A DNA stretch of 64,000 bases, from positions 15,936,016-16,000,015 of the forward strand of contig WARS01000011.1 in the NCBI GenBank assembly GCA_008933995.1. The letters are read 5' to 3'. Within the stretch, counting starts at the first letter, position 1, and every line of letters begins with the position of its first letter. A program made the position numbers and the translations under genes. The notes under the pieces were generated by a model. The model searched no databases and was not told where the DNA came from. It saw nothing but the letters and a program-made list of their open reading frames with translations. The stretch is from Datnioides undecimradiatus. Its lineage: Eukaryota > Chordata > Actinopteri > Lobotiformes > Datnioididae. Positions 63,763-64,000 of this stretch are shown here, in pieces.

Positions 63763-64000
63763 GAGTATATCATGGACTTCAAAAGCTTGCACAATCAGTG
63801 GTTGTTCAGTAAGTTCGCCTCTGGTTGCACACAATCATAAAACACCACTTCACTAAGGATATTATGCCCAAAGCCTCGCCAAACATCCAGCGCTGGGATG
63901 CAAAGGTATTACGTGACATTCAAACCCTGTTCTCTCTGCGCCACAGATGCACCGCACAGCCCTCCATCTAGCAGCATTATTCAAGGTTTATGCAAACTCA

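Larger units (their letters stand above)
61956..64000. other. Noncoding DNA, unique, with microsatellites
   Basis: Simple repeats occur at 62486-62502, 62605-62629, 63425-63437 and 63740-63762. Two enhancer-like blocks are listed separately. No gene was recognised to the end of the window. Confidence 0.5.

Noticed and set aside
1-64000. Bacterial-type features such as CRISPR arrays, operons, Shine-Dalgarno sites or prophage
   Set aside because: No regularly spaced repeats with unique spacers and no tightly packed long open frames exist; the repeat content is that of a fish genome.

Overview
This window looks like genomic DNA from a teleost fish, most likely a percomorph (spiny-rayed) fish. 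The sequence has no compact gene array, no operon-like spacing and no long open frame. The longest open frame is 168 codons, and it runs through a repeat rather than a gene. What can be recognised is dominated by interspersed repeat families typical of fish genomes: decayed LINE reverse-transcriptase ends, tRNA-derived SINE pieces with a tail ending in ATGGATGG, a solo LTR, a MITE-like element and many CA/GT microsatellites. I found no convincing host protein-coding exon, tRNA, rRNA or known microRNA on either strand. The window therefore reads as a gene desert or the inside of a very long intron.

Layout: 1-3264 is non-repetitive DNA with microsatellites. At 3265-4350 two diverged copies of a ~320-bp module lie in tandem; the first is interrupted by a 355-bp insertion with TGTTAC...GTAACA ends. 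At 5805-6290 there is a minus-strand LINE fragment that still encodes a recognisable reverse-transcriptase tail. From about 6.3 to 28.7 kb the DNA is almost free of recognisable transposons, apart from a 204-bp inverted-repeat element at 20820-21023. A solo LTR with an exact 5-bp target duplication lies at 28684-29137. From 32 to 46 kb there are scattered LINE 3' ends, SINE pieces and a broken zinc-finger-like (THAP-like) coding fragment. A near full-length SINE sits at 54135-54475. At 59.4-62.0 kb there are copies of an abundant fish repeat carrying GCTAGCATGCTAA-type motifs and a GGTT-rich stretch.

The long transposon-poor stretches, several with dense homeodomain-type ATTA/TAATTA, octamer or CCAAT motifs, resemble conserved noncoding enhancers around developmental genes. 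I can only propose them; cross-species alignment would be needed. No genes act together here, and I found no convincing evidence of a new biological system. The most informative observations are the nested repeat insertion, the solo LTR, the TIR element, the decayed transposon coding fragments and the candidate enhancer blocks.
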